From positions 35,779,001-35,843,000 of the forward strand of contig OY987265.1 in NCBI GenBank assembly GCA_963920665.1: a stretch of 64,000 nucleotides of DNA, given 5' to 3'. Source of the stretch: Straminergon stramineum (taxonomy: Eukaryota; Streptophyta; Bryopsida; Hypnales; Calliergonaceae). Both the position numbers and the translations under genes were made by a program. A model generated the notes under the pieces. That model worked only from the letters and a program-made list of their open reading frames with translations, was not told the DNA's origin and did not search any database. Within the stretch, counting starts at the first letter, position 1, and each line of letters starts with the position of its first letter. This document shows, piece by piece, positions 36,236-47,910 of this stretch.

Positions 36236-38090
36236 TGATTTGGATGAATGATTTCCTAATTGGAATAGTCCGGCTGTCCATCCAGTTTCCAAGTTTTAAT
36301 CGGTAATCCAATTAGGTGATAGTTTAGTCCAAGTCAGATTGTATGCGAATGTCCAGTCAAGTTGGTTGGTTATGTGTTAATTTCCAATTTGGAAATTTGT
36401 TTTGTGTTGTTGAGGCAGTTATCTGTGCAGTTCCAACTTGGTGGTTAAATTGGTAGTTGTATGTCAGTTCCAATTTGGTAACCGCCCGGTTTTGTGAGTC
36501 CTATTTGGGTTGTGTTTTTGGTCATTGTCTTTACCGTCTGAGAGAGAGTCCAGCCGCGTCCCAGCCAGGTTGTGCTGTGTATTTTCGTTTATTTGTGTGT
36601 GATTTATCAAGTGGGAAATGCTTGGTGGTTTATGAGTGTGTTCAAGCAGGTGCTTGAGTTTATGTGTGGATGTGAATCTGTGAGTCTTTGAAGTTTTAAT
36701 GTGATGGAGAAATGGTGAATGCCTAATTGTGGGATTTTTAGATTCCAAGTGGGTGTGAAGTTATGAGAAAAGGAGGACTGGCGTAATCTAGTTTATGAAC
36801 TTAGTCCTAATTGGGAGACAGATGGTGAGATTATAATTGGATGTTGAGATCCAAATTGGATGTTGAGTGAATCAGAGTTAGCTAGAAGAAGTAGCTAGCA
36901 AGTACTGAAGTAGAAAATGTAAAAAAATATAAAAAAAAAATAAAAATAAAAATAAAAATATATATATATATATATCTAGAAATATATAAATAGTTGAGTG
37001 AAGAAGTTATGTTTAGTCCAAATGGAGGACTGGAAGGAGAATTAAAGTTGAGAGATTAATGTAATTTGGAGCCTGTGATTCCATATTAGAGACTGTAGTG
37101 AAAAATTGGAGATGTGAAGTTTATTTAGTGATGTTGTGAGTTCTGGTGGAATACTTGGAGAAAAACATTAAAAGTTGTAAATGGTGATTTATTCGCCAAT
37201 TCAGTATTATGAGAATTTTGTTTAAGCCAAATTAGTTTCTGTGTGTATGGTCTGTCTGTATGTTTGAATATAAATTCCAATTTGGTAATCAGGTCTGAGT
37301 TGTGATGTGATCCAATTTGGAAGGTGTAACTGTTTGGAAGTTGTGATAAATTATTCCAAGTCGGTCGCTGTTTGTGTTTGACTAGGAGTTTTAAAGTCCA
37401 AATTGGTAATCGTGAATGCTTAATAGCTTGTATGAGATTTATTGGGAATTATTTTTATTGGAGTTATTTGATGTTTGGAAAATGATCCAAGTCGGGAAGT
37501 ACTGTCATAATTGGTTATATTAATTGAGTCCGAATTGGAAGTGTGCTTGCTGTGTGTGTTTATTTCCAATTAGGTGCTGGTTTTTTTGAGAGTTATTATT
37601 TTCCAAGTTGGAAGTATAATCTGAGGAGTGGAAAAAGGTTGAGTAGAATATTTTGCTAGTTGTATGCATTAAGTATTTTTATCCTAATTGGTATGAGTAT
37701 GAGTGATCCAGTTAATTAAAATCAATTTGGAAAGTCCAGTGAGTGGAGTGCGGAGTGAAATTAATTCCAATTAGGATCTGCAAGGAGTGGTATAGTGTTA
37801 TAAATTATCAATTTCAAGTTGGTGGAAAAAGATTCTCTAGTGGTTGAGAAGATCAACAAGACCCATTTGGTACCTGAAAGCTGAAAAGGCCAATTTGGAA
37901 GGCAAGGCTTTGGCAGAGCTGTGATGTTGGCATGTCTAATTTGGGAAAAGACTTAAAGATTCAAGACTAAAGATGCAAAGATAATTGGGAATTAATTCTT
38001 AACCCTTGTGGCCATTAAGAGGGGAGTGGAAAGAATCTAGCAATTAGATTTTAATGGTGAGGTTTTTTTTTTAATTATTCCTAGTTGGAA
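36236..38090. repeat. Dispersed CCAA-n-TTGG motif array upstream of Mutator gene 1
   Basis: The pseudo-palindrome TCCAA(T/A/G)TTGG(T/A)A or its halves recurs several tens of times at irregular spacing of roughly 30-80 bp. Examples are TTCCAATTTGGTAACC (36470), CCAAATTGGATG (36850), TTCCAATTTGGTAATC (37277), TCCAATTTGGAAGG (37310), CCAAATTGGTAATCG (37396), TCCGAATTGGAAG (37530) and TTCCAAGTTGGAAG (37600). Such subterminal arrays are known as transposase-binding regions in CACTA and some Mutator-like elements. Here they end just before the transposase reading frame begins. Confidence 0.65.
36920..36976. repeat. A-rich and TA simple repeat
   Basis: AAAATAAAAATAAAAA followed by about ten TA dinucleotides. 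Confidence 0.9.
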
Positions 38091-38179
38091 GTTTTCTTCT
38101 TCTTTTGTGGTTGTGATTTGACCGTTGGCTATTGTTGAAAGTTAGAAACATCCCTATTTAAAAATTGCCTCCGTAGGAA

Positions 38180-41100
38180 CAAACTATACTATTAGCTTAT
38201 TAATTTCCGAATAGGATAAAAGCTTATCTACAGTTCCCCTCGTATTTCCAGTAGATGAGGGAGGACATGCAAGAGTATTGAGCCATCTACTTCATGTCCG
38301 CTTCAAATTTGTAGAGTCATCTATATATGTTGAAGAAGAGAAGAGGTCAGAATCAGGAGAATTGTTGCAGTCTATTCCCATAGTAAAATCGATACAAAAG
38401 CATGGAAATTGTTGGTACCTTGCTTGTGGAAACTATAGAGCTTACGGATTGCCTTTTTCTATTCTAGCTGCATCAATTGAGATTCAAAGTCGCCAATCTA
38501 ACAATTCATCAGTGGATATGCCTTACATTGCCCATGCGATATCACCTATCCCGCCTTCTGAAGTTCTACCCATTGATCCAAACAATGTCCTCCGAGTAGT
38601 GAAGGTTGAAAAACTAGATCCAATCATAGAGTTGTCTAGTGAATCAGAAGCAGAGTCCTCAGACTTAGTGCTTCACAAGCAACCGTGCTCTGTTCAAGCT
38701 ATAGTGCAAGAGAAGGTTGAAGTTAACTCATTGTCTGGCACACCGTCAAATAGTCATGCACAATCTCAATTGTCCCGTCCTCCATTGCATCCAAATGCAG
38801 TTGATCGAGAGAGCATAGTAGATTGTTTGAAGAGATTAGCTACTATGCATCGTTGTAGAAACGAATTGTCAATAGTGGACTTCAATGGTATGGAACAACA
38901 TCGTGTGTAGTTTCTTCCACCTGTTTTCAATGGCAACATTATCTTTGAACTACCACCATGTCGGTCATCGTCGTCTTCCTCAGCAACCAAGAACTTGGAA
39001 GGGATGGACAAGCGTTACGATGGACACCCATGGTGCAAGTTGGTGACTACAAACATCCAAAACTCCGACAATCTCAAGTTTCGTAAGTCATACTGCTCTG
39101 GTCATCTTGCTTGTAATAATCTAGAGTGTGATTACTTGATGAGGGCTTCTAAACGCAACGAAACAGAATGGACCGGTTACACAACCTTCCCTTTTGTAGT
39201 AGGGGATAGTCCTCCCAAGGATTGTACTCTAGTTTGCAAAGTCTGTAGAAAGTCTCCTACTTGTTTAAACACATGCGATGCTAGGATTTACTACTCGTAC
39301 AGTGATAATCCAAAAATGAGTAGGGCCGCCATTCACCTTGGACGACATGATCACCCTACGGCAAAGGGCATGTATAGAGACTCTACAGAAAAGATTTGTG
39401 AACTCATTGGGGAGCAAGTAGCAAAGACACCGACGGCCACCAACTCTGCTATTGCTCTATTCGCTAGCAAAGACTTCCTTACAACCTATCTATTTTATAA
39501 TGGAGAGGGAAAGAAGGAGATGTTGAAGGGGGAAGAAATGGAAGAGGTCATGGATCGTTGCCAATTTTTGAGCAGTCCAAACATACGGAATGTCATATCT
39601 TCATTTCGCTCAAACAATCAAGGAGGTGTCATCGACAACATCATGACCATGAAGAAAGAGTCTAGGTTCGAATACATTCACGACAGTGTCTTCCTTGGCC
39701 AAGGAAAGGAGAAGGTATACATTTTCAAGATGCTCACAGAAGGTCCTGGAAGTGGAGTGGACCTGGTGAGGCGAATGCAACTTGGAGGGAATCTACAGAA
39801 TGCATGGATGATGTTTGACCACGTCAAGCGCGTAAAGGAGTGGACCACAATGGCTTGCCATGTGTATGATCCAGAGTACAAGAAGGTAATGACCATTTCA
39901 ACATGCGATATGCAATCTGAAGATACCGAGATCCAAATACAATTTTGGAGGTGCCTAAACACTGTTATGTCACGACATGGAGTGGATCATCCAAATTTCA
40001 AGGGATTCATGGCAGACAGTGCTATGGCCAATTGGAATGCGGTTCATATTGTCTACGGAACTGGGTTTGCGAATGACAAAATGGATAATCGAGAGAGGAC
40101 ATGTTTGTTGCATTGGAGTACTTCCCTTCATAAACACACCCAAAAGTACATTAAAGAAGCATTCCAACAACAACACAATTCACTATGCAAGCAATACAAA
40201 GATGCAAAGACTGTGGAGGAGGCAGAGACATGATACCTTGCAATTCGATCTTGGTGGTTATCATCTGGAGCAACCACTGAAGATGTGCTTCATCATTTGG
40301 ACCATTGGCTTGCATTTTGGCATTTTAGGTACCGCCAATGGGGAGGCTTCATGCAAATGGTAAGTGTACATTGAATCCAAATTTGCACATATCATTGATC
40401 TTGATACATTCTAGTGTATGATAGTTTGTTCATTTGTAGTTGGAGGTATGCAGGACTGAATTTGAAGTAATGAGTCATGAGTACCCAACCCTTACTTATT
40501 TTTCCCATCCAAATTTTTTCCTCGTAGTTTGGCTGGAAAAAGTAGTACCACTAGGCAACCCTTAAACACCCGTTGGATTTGACGGGTGATTTTGGAATGT
40601 CTAACAGTGTTACTGTTTCCAATCAAAGTGTGAGACCCCAGAAATTAGAGGATGCTAGGATGGTAGTGGTAAACTAGGAATTGCTGCCTTCTTGTTCTTA
40701 GTGTAAATATAGGTCATTCTCAAAGGGGTTCCTTCGCAAAGGAGTAAACTTAAAAAAATGTTTGTAATGGAATGTACTTCATTTTATTCCAATTATATAT
40801 GGATTTAGTTGTTATAGGACTCAATTTTTGTGAGTTCTGAAGTATAAACTTCAGTTTGGGAAGTCCTCATATTTTGGAATGGCTTTGTAGGATTTGAGTT
40901 TGGAAGAGTTGGCGGACATGCCTTCATGCAACCTATCAGAAATAGTTCATAACAAGTGGCTTCAAATGTCTGGAAACCGAGGCAACAATTTGTTTGATGC
41001 CACTTGTGACGACAGTATCCGTGCATGGATGCAAATGACAAACTACCGTGCTTTCTTGAGAGGACATTCTTGTGGATCTGGTCCATCAAAGGGAGAGTTG

Positions 41101-42279
41101 AAGTTGAGAGCTGCTAGACGAAGTGGAGACCCCAAGAAAATGGCAGAGGCGCTAAATACATTACCTGAAGCAATAGGTGTTGGAACTCGCATTCCGCATT
41201 TGGAAGGAGAAGAAATCTTTGGAAGCATGAAGAGGAAGTTGGATGTTCCCATTGGAGATGCAGGAGACTCACATCGACCAGACAAAGTCAATTTTTCTCA
41301 ACCTCGTGTTCGAACAAGGTCTACTACAGCTTTAACTGAGTCTTTGGAGGGCAAAGAAAAACAGCCTGAGGTGACCCATTCACGATATGTTACAGTTGCA
41401 TTTGAAAGTGATTGCGACACGTCAAAGTGGCACATTGCAAGAATCAGCCACAAATCCAATGCTAAATGTCAAGCTCAACAACAAGGGTCAAATATCAAAT
41501 GCATAGGCAAAATTGCAAAGGGACGAAAGGAAACCCTAGCTCCCACCTATCATGGGAGAAAGGAAGATTACGGAAGTAAACGCGAAGTGGTGGCAGACTT
41601 TTGGTTCTGTTGGGATGACATTGAACGATGTGTGAAAGGAACTAAACGCAAGTGGGTTATAGATTGGCCTCAAGTACCAGAGACTTGGCCTGTTTTGACT
41701 GGCACCAACCTCAATTGGGAAGAGATATTGCTATTGCAACATGCAAGCTTCCGTCTTCAAGAACGCCCTACACTATCACCACGTCGACTTTTCAACATGT
41801 CAAATATATTCAAGACTGCGTTGTATACTAATCCGCCACCACAAAATGCAGATGTTTATCCAACGGTTAGGAACAACCGAACCATACGTCGAATTGCAAA
41901 TTCACCAACTACAGAACAATGGAACAAGTGGGAGAGTGCTGGCAATGTTAAAGGACAAATAGTGGGAGTGACATTGCTTCCTTTTCCAGGCCTAGGAGCA
42001 ATTGTGTCATTGGAGACCGGAACAGATCCTAACATACATGTGTATCAAATCACAATGGGTATGTTCCCCACGTGCACATGCCCAGACTTTGTGAATATGG
42101 TTGTTTCCGCTATTGGAGGTCGTCAGCAATACGTAAATTGTAAGCACTTATATTATTTGTATCGGTACTTTTGCAAGATGGACATCCATGATGACAAATT
42201 CATTCATGCACCGAGTTATAGCTTCAATGAATTGAAGCTACTTCTAGTTCGAGCAGGAATCATCATAATTCCAGAATAG
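38180..42279 (+). pseudogene. Mutator-like transposase with zinc-binding and SWIM domains (MULE 1)
   Basis: Exon 1 runs from about 38180 to 40359 and exon 2 from 40891 to 42279 (donor ATG/GTAAGT, acceptor TTTGTAG, phase 0 on both sides). The 5' part (VPLVFPVDEGGHARVLSHLL, GNCWYLACGNYRAYGL) is unfamiliar. It is followed by a zinc-binding block (SYCSGHLACNNLECDYL; CKVCRKSPTCLNTC; AIHLGRHDHP) like WRKY-GCM1/FLYWCH fingers. A transposase core comes next: TISTCDMQSEDTE, then GFMADSAMANWNAV and ERTCLLHW, the D and CxxH features of MULE transposases. Near the end CTCPDF and CKHLYYLY form a SWIM zinc finger. In-frame stops at 38212 (TAG), 38908 (TAG) and 40231 (TGA) break an otherwise clean frame. 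It probably catalysed its own transposition and is now dead or read only in pieces. Confidence 0.8.
40530..40620. repeat. Palindrome family 1, copy 5, in the MULE 1 intron
   Basis: CACCCGTTGGATTTGACGGGTG at 40568-40589 is a diverged core. Arms GGAAAAAGTAGTACCACTAG and AACAGTGTTACTGTTTCC extend the inverted repeat. It lies inside the 531-nt intron of the transposase gene. Confidence 0.55.
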
Positions 42280-42529
42280 GCATAGCCACATTTTTTTGTG
42301 TACTTCATCCGTATTGTATATGTTCACATATATTACGATTGGAATGATTTGAAGCTTATGGAATTGAAAATGTTAATCCATTCATGGAATATGTCCCGAA
42401 TATGTCTCATTAGTCAATTGTCTTCAAGTAAGTTCATATTAACGATGAAGATGTACAATTGTAAACCCTATTCAGTAAGGTGTATATGAATATAAAAAGA
42501 ATTTTTTTTTTCACAGATTTGTCCCATTA

Positions 42530-42910
42530 GTAAATTTTGACATTGTCTTTTGAATTCCATTGTTTTCTTCTTAATTTTCCCATTTGCTTCTAGATTTTCT
42601 TCATTCCCCTTTCTTTCTTGTTATTCTTTCCCATGTTTTTCCTATCCCCATTTTTTTTGATCTCCTTCGTTTTTCTCTTTTCATTTTTTTTTCATTCTCC
42701 ATTTTTTTTTCTTTTCCCATTTTTTTTTCATTACCCATTTTTTTTCTTAACCCATGTTGTTTTCTTTCTCTATTTTCTTACCATCCCTATTTTGTTTTCT
42801 TTCCCATTTTTTTTCTTTGCCCTTTAATTGTCTTTCCACATTTTTCTTTCTTCCCTATTTTTTATCTTTCTCCTATATTTTACTTTTTTCCATTTTATTG
42901 CTTTCCCCCC
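42530..42910. repeat. Pyrimidine-rich tract
   Basis: Degenerate reiteration of TTTCCCATTTTTTTTC for about 350 bp on the plus strand, just downstream of the transposase stop codon. The open frame across it (FFSLPIFFL-type) is a composition artefact. Confidence 0.8.
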
Positions 42911-43970
42911 TTAGTTGGTGATGTTTTAGTATTTGTTTCATGATGTCAACATTTGGCAATACTTAGAATTAAGAAGAAAAATCAATTTTAGATTTGAAAA
43001 TGATATATAGTAAAATACCTCAAAATTAGGATGACAAGTGTACCAAAAATCCACAATAGCTTGTGGTCATCATCTCATACTATACATGTGACCTTCTACT
43101 AGTTTTGTTGGAAATCCCAATCGTAAAGGGATATTCAGAAGTCTTTGTTCTATGTATTCAATCTAGCTAGTGAGAACACCGCAATAGAGTTACTCCCAAA
43201 TGACATCTACCTAGCATACTCAAAATGCCTACCATATTTTCTATTGTAGTCATTTCACCAAGTGCTCAAACTTTTCAACCAAGTGCTCAAACTTTGTAGC
43301 AAAGTTTGAAGGTCTTTTCTCGTAGTAATTAACAATTTTAAGACAATGGAAAATGACTCATATCACAATCCACGGTTATAGGGCACACGGTTATAGGGCA
43401 CAAAATTTACTATAAATAGTAAAAAATTCTACTTCTGGACTTTTTTTAAGTAATAAAAATTTAGGGGAATGTTTTTTCTGTAAAATAATGTTTTCCAGGC
43501 TCCACGCTCGCAAACTCCATGCTCCAAGCTCACAAGCTCGCCGCTCCAAGCTCGCATGCTAGCGTCGTTGGCTTCTCCTAAGCTTTTTTTTAATGAATGG
43601 AAATCAAGTTTTTCTTAATTTTATTTAATTTATTATATTCTCAACTAAATTCTTTAACATAGAAAATTTGAAAGTTTGTAGTACAAAAATTTAAAGCTAA
43701 GAAGATTCAAAGTCTTATAAATCTAGTCATATGAGTTAAAAAACAACTAATTTTTTGCACTTCCAACACAAATACCTTGCAATCTACATTGTCAAAGTTT
43801 CTTAAATTTCTTTCACACATTCACAAGCTAGTCTAAACACAAATATTTGGATACATACATAAGAATTTGTAAGTTCTAATTCCAATATTCATTGATATTC
43901 ATGGGAACATATACATATGAATATGAAAAACATCAAACACATTGTCTTCTATGAAGTACATCATCTTTTT
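42911..43970. other. Gene-free region between the two Mutator genes
   Basis: Contains CACGGTTATAGGGCA twice in a row near 43371-43400, a GCTCGCAAGCTC-type degenerate repeat at 43497-43562 that mirrors the one at 24004-24048, and a fragment of the TTAA-element family near 43700-43840. Confidence 0.45.
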
Positions 43971-46900
43971 TCAATTACATTTCAAATGCCTATGACAATT
44001 ACAACAAGACACTATTGTGTCTTCCTTCTCTATCATACTTCTTGTAAAGCATTTGTCACAAACAACCTTTGGAATTCGGGGAAAAATAGTTCTCTTTCTT
44101 TTTGAAGTTGATACCAATTTGTGAGGTGGAGGTGTGATTGTAGGTCGAACTTGTCCTACAAGTGAGTTGTTCTCTTCTTCTATTTTGTCCTTCTGTTTTG
44201 GAGTCTTATCATGTCCCATTCTAGTACACTACACATTATCTTGAATAGATACTATAGATCCCTTGCTCGGAAGTACTATACGGGAGGGTCTTTTAAATTT
44301 GAAAGGCTCCATGATGGAAATCAATGCATACATTCCTTGATGGCACCAATTTTGTACTTCATCTCTTCTTCCCTATATTTTCCAATGCTTTACTTTACTT
44401 CTAAAAGTACTAATTCCAAGTCATGGATAACTTGCAATAAATTTTGGCCATTACTAGTTTTTGATGTCCAATCATTTATAAAGTTCTCATTGTTGACCTC
44501 TTCTCCTAAAGGCTCAATAGTAAGTTCTACATTTGCACTAGAAGATGGAAGAGTATCATCATTCAAAAAATGGTAATACTCCTTCACTATCAATTGTAGT
44601 GCAAGAATGCGCTTGCATATTGATGTTGTAGAGGCACAGTCACAAATATGAGTATTTAGGGATACAGTGTACGTAGTACTAGGAGAAGTCTCACTTGTAA
44701 TATGAAATATCATTTGATTGACATCCACTTCCTCCAAAACATCTTTAGGAACACTTTGATACTTCTAAAACAGTCTTTGTGCGCTTGCTAGACGTCGGTG
44801 ATGTGGTTTATCATTTGCTCTTCTTGAAAACCTCCTTGAAGCACCTATAGTTCAAGAAAGTAAAAGTAAAATGTCAACTACAATACAATTATAAGTTGTG
44901 ATGCATTTCATGAACAAAAAATTAAACATCAATGAGGATAAAATGACTTACTTATAGCTTGAACTTGTTTGAAGTGGTCTATTAGGGTAGGACCTCTAGT
45001 GCAACTTCTATCTACTATACTTCCAATGATGGCAACAATCAAATCTTGAATTGATTGATTTACCTTTCCTTACACTAGAGTGTACTTTATCCACTCCCAA
45101 TGTCTGTCTATGTAATTTGTTATATCCACGCCACCATATTCAAATAGTCTTCCAAATTTTGGCCACATCGTTCTCCAAGGTACATTACTATTTGCCCATC
45201 CAAATCTGAAATACTCTTCCACCCCAAGAATTTGCTCGAAGTCAACATAAAATTTTCTCAAGTTCTCCTCAAAATGATCTTCTGGTGGACAATTCAAGAG
45301 AACATGAAGGCTTTGCCAAACCTTATCTTTCTCTGATACAAGTACACATGTGAAAAGATTCTCACTCCATGCCTTCATAACATGCAACCAACATAAGAAA
45401 ACACGCCCTGCAACTTGTTCTTCTCTAAGTCTTTCATATTTTCAACAATGAATGTCAATATTGACAACATGTTGTATAGCATTCAATGATGTCTAGTGTT
45501 TATCTATAATGAATGCCCATGGTCTAACATCTCCTATATTGGAGAAAACATGTGTCAATGCAAGTTCAATTGCTATTCCTTCATGACCTCCATCTTTATT
45601 TGTAGTACACAACATGTAGAAAATGGGCATGGCTTTCCGTCTTGGTTTGGAACAATCATGGCATATATCAGTAAGTCATATTGATTAGTTATGAAAGTAG
45701 AATCAAATGCCTATGAATTACCCCTTGAAAATCGCTTGGCATTTGTCCTCATGAAGTCATCTTGTATGACAACAACAAAAGATCATTGCCAAGGATCTTC
45801 ATGCTCGGGAGAGTACTTTTGGTAGAAAATGACCTTCCCTTGACTTCAAAGCCTAATGACTTCTATGTTTACAACATCCCAATCGTCTATTTTCAATGCA
45901 TCTACAAAAAACCCATATAAAATGAAATTCCCAAAAAAAAATAGGTATAGAAATATGCACTTAAAGAAAAAGGAGGTAGGTAAGTACCATTCAATTTGAT
46001 GAAGTATGATAGTTGCTCAACCTCATTTGGAATAAGGAAAAATCGATATATTGTATGCTCTACATCTGGAACCATGGCTTGCATTTTCAATTCTTCTTGA
46101 ACAGAAACCAACGCAACGATAGATGTAGAAATCATATGCTTCAAATTCTCCATTGCAAAGGAAAGAATCAATGGATGTATTGGTAGGAACATTTTGTTAG
46201 CTTCTATACTAGGATGATGTCCATTGTGGTTCGAATGCACAAAAATATGCGCTTGTGTGGAGATGTCCAATTTGATTGAGCATTTCTTGTTTCCAAGAGG
46301 CACCACAATTTTAATTTGTAATTCACATTGGCATTTTATAGACTTCCTCTTTCTTCTACATGTAGACATGCAAATAGGTTCTTTCTTTTTCCTCTTTTTT
46401 GATCTTTTTTTTCCACCTCTATGGTATTGGTAGTAGGTGACCCTATGATGCTTTGTAAGTTTTGATTGATAAACACACCTCACTACAATATGAGTCTTGC
46501 ATATCTCATCTAATTTGTCATCAACAAGTTCACAAGGGATATTGTGAACCTCATTCCAAAGTTGCATTTCTTGGCAATGTTGACAAGATTTAACACAACT
46601 CCCTATATATGATGGAGGAATGCCTCCAATCCTTTGATTTATAACCCACTTCTTCCATACGGCGGAAATTGTGGCATGTAGTGGTGAATGCTTACCACTA
46701 GGATCAACATGTGAGATAGACACTATAGATGACCACATTCCAAAATGAAGGATTTGCCTTTCTTTTGTGTCACTTGAACTTGAAAGAGCAACTCCATCAA
46801 TGGTTTCTATTAACTTCAAATTGTTTTGAAGTTTCACCCATCGTACTTGAGTGTATAGAGGATCATCAATATCTATAGATCTTCCATGGCTTCTAAGAAA

Positions 46901-47332
46901 TGGACGGAAATTTTTGTCCGCTTCACGAATTTCCTAGAAGATAGGAAATTTTTGCCTTTGTAAACAAAAAATCATAAGATCTTTACTTGGAAGAATAAAT
47001 TGAATGAACTTTGTAGAAGACTCTATAGGAACATGATCAAAGAGAGGTTTTGAGGGCTCATCTATGAAATTCAGTAAGTCGGTAGTTGAGAAGTTTGATT
47101 CCCATACATCATCTTCTTTCTACTTATGCTCCATATCTTCATCAAAACTTGAACTTGATTCAAAATCAGAGAAATGGAAGTAGATATCTTCCATTGTTGC
47201 AGAAGAAGTAGGTGGATGACCTCTTGAAGATCTATGAAGTATATCTTCTACTCCAAGTATGTACTCCACATCGTCTTCAAAATCAGTTGGATAACAAGAA
47301 TCATCTTCATTGAGGTCAATGTTTTCTTCCAT
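43971..47332 (-). pseudogene. Second Mutator-like transposase gene, heavily decayed (MULE 2)
   Basis: From 47332 the frame reads an acidic start (MEENIDLNEDDSCYP) and continues open to about 45990 apart from TAGs at 47120 and 46934. It passes WVINQRIGGIPPSYIGSC, a basic stretch KKRSKKRKKKEP and a Cys/His cluster (CMSTCRRK, HSNHNGHHP) like a FAR1/WRKY-GCM1 finger. The transposase core follows with a frameshift: AFDSTFITNQYDLLIYAMIV, then DGGHEGIAIELALTHVF, WAFIIDKH, TAG (45493), TGA (45442), RVFLCWLHVMKAWSENLF. The end holds a degenerate SWIM finger (HICDCASTTSICKRIL, 44390-44737). It is not a close copy of MULE 1. The FAR1-like architecture is common to plant MULEs. Confidence 0.75.
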
Positions 47333-47365
47333 GATGAAATTGTGAAGTAGATCTTGAAAGCTTAA

Positions 47366-47910
47366 AATTCAAATGCTCAATACCCTAAACTTGGAGAAGA
47401 GAAAAGAAGAACAAGTTTTCTATAAGTGTTTAGAAGAGCATTTTCTCAACAACCTTGAATTCCTAATGCAACCCTAAATCTCTAATAAAACAAGCAAAAG
47501 TATTCAAAAGAATGAAGTGCCTATGAAGATTATGAAAATGAAATGCTCAATACCCTAAGCCCAAAGAAGAGAAGATTATAACAAGTATACTACAAGTGTT
47601 TAGAAGAACACTCTCTCTATAACCCTAAATCTCTCAGCCAACAAGAATAAGTGTTGAAAAAAACACTCTCTCTACAACCCTAAATCTCTAAGCCAACTAC
47701 AGTAAGTGTTGAAAAGAAAAGAAAGTCCCTACTATGATTTTGAAAACAAAATGTTCTTGAGTACTCAAACAAAATATATAGCTTTAGATATCATGACAAG
47801 CCCCCTACATGTGTTTACAAGAACCTTCTCTCTACAAGTGTAAGCCTCTAAAGGAACAAGTTCAAGTGTTCAAACAAAAATGAAGAGCCTACTAGGGTTT
47901 TCTCACCCTT
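47366..47910. repeat. Long degenerate tandem repeat at the 5' side of MULE 2
   Basis: Units of about 170-205 bp start with AATGCTCAATACCCTAA (47368, 47541) or AATGTTCTTGAGTACTC (47750) and share AAGTGTTTAGAAGA, CTCTCTCTACAACCCTAAAT and AAGTGTT-AAAAGAA. Likely the terminal or promoter repeat of the element. Confidence 0.55.

Noticed and set aside
42584..42943. 119-residue Phe/Pro-rich ORF resembling a membrane protein
   Set aside because: It is a translation of a pyrimidine-rich simple-sequence tract.
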